Part shown: positions 20,529 through 20,736 of the stretch, one piece after another
Layout: each line of letters starts with the position of its first letter
Position numbering within the stretch: the first letter of the stretch is position 1
Virus record (IMG/VR): IMGVR_UViG_3300031576_000292
Location: 1 to 20,736 of that record
From: a virus
Strand: one strand, 5' to 3'
Length of the DNA: 20,736 nt
The notes under the pieces: generated by a model
The model's input: the letters and a program-made list of their open reading frames with translations, nothing else
Told to the model about the DNA's origin: nothing
Databases searched by the model: none
Program-made: the position numbers and the translations under genes

Positions 20529-20736
20529 ACTTCAAACGGGGCCAGCGACGGAGCCGGTCACCATCACGGAAGCGAAAGACCATCTGCGTGTCACCGTGTC
20601 GGACAGCGACACGCTGATCACCGCCCTTATTGTGGCGGCTCGCCGGATCTGTGAAGAGTGGACCCATCGGGCGTTCATTGAGCAGACATGGGACCTCGGC
20701 TTGGACCTGACCAATCGTGGGCCGTTCACGTCGCCG
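20518..20736 (+). CDS. gp6-like head-tail connector protein, 3' end cut by window edge
   Basis: An ATG at 20518 (GGAG seven bases upstream, 11-base overlap with the previous gene) opens a frame of 73 codons that runs off the window. The product begins MNLKLQTGPATEPVTITEAK and continues DHLRVTVSDSDTLITALIVA, ARRICEEWTHRAFIEQTW. This is the typical start of HK97 gp6/SPP1 gp15-like connector proteins: P-x-T-x-x-E-A-K-x-x-L-R-V, then D-x-x-I-x-x-L-I-x-A-A-R, then E-x-x-T-x-R. The ring it forms joins the portal to the tail. The call is good despite truncation. Confidence 0.85.
   Translation, partial: MNLKLQTGPATEPVTITEAKDHLRVTVSDSDTLITALIVAARRICEEWTHRAFIEQTWDLGLDLTNRGPFTSP

Noticed and set aside
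1-20736. tRNA genes, integrase, attachment sites, insertion sequences
   Set aside because: I looked for cloverleaf-type arms, recombinase motifs and terminal repeats by eye and saw none. This is a weak negative without a scan.

Overview
The window is a piece of a tailed double-stranded DNA bacteriophage, either a free phage or a prophage. The evidence is a nearly continuous chain of head genes on the + strand: a large terminase, an HK97-type portal, a Mu gpF-like minor head protein, a HK97-type prohead protease, a HK97-fold capsid protein and the start of a gp6-like head-tail connector. The host is most likely a Gram-negative bacterium, judged from lipoprotein and twin-arginine signals and strong AGGAGG-type ribosome sites. 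I cannot name the host. No tRNA, integrase, attachment site, CRISPR array or insertion sequence was seen.

The left arm (1-6107) is transcribed leftward. About 15 small genes are packed with ATGA, TGATG or short overlaps. The first, next to the control region, encodes an 81-residue basic protein with a helix-turn-helix look. It is followed by its own rho-independent terminator (5757-5793). Then come two tandem paralogues with a CIAGWGIGM motif, one of which has lost frame just after its ribosome site. After these are several unknown small proteins, a winged-helix-like protein, small membrane and Cys-rich proteins, a uracil-DNA-glycosylase-like protein and a DUF6283-like Cys protein. The arm ends with an envelope-directed set: a Tat-signal protein coupled to an SPFH (band 7) membrane protein, then a one-helix membrane protein cut by the window edge.

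Between the arms lies about 700 bp without a convincing gene (6108-6809), visibly AT-richer than its surroundings. It holds a family of ACTATAG palindromes, a 20-bp direct repeat built on AGTTTTCACACGG, and further short dyads. It looks like a divergent regulatory switch.

The right arm (6810-20736) is the packaging and virion module. A Pro/Ser-repeat protein in the small-terminase position precedes TerL, then several small genes, a lipoprotein, the portal, and a one-helix membrane protein. A block of appendage-like and unknown structural genes (12252-16506) follows, including a 22-residue-repeat protein. Only then come the MuF-like protein, protease, capsid, a probable decoration protein and connector genes. 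Having the appendage block between portal and protease/capsid is an unusual order. Tail genes presumably continue past the right edge.

The most unusual content is the Tat/SPFH membrane set, the palindrome array beside a small regulator-like gene, and the frame-broken tandem paralogue.
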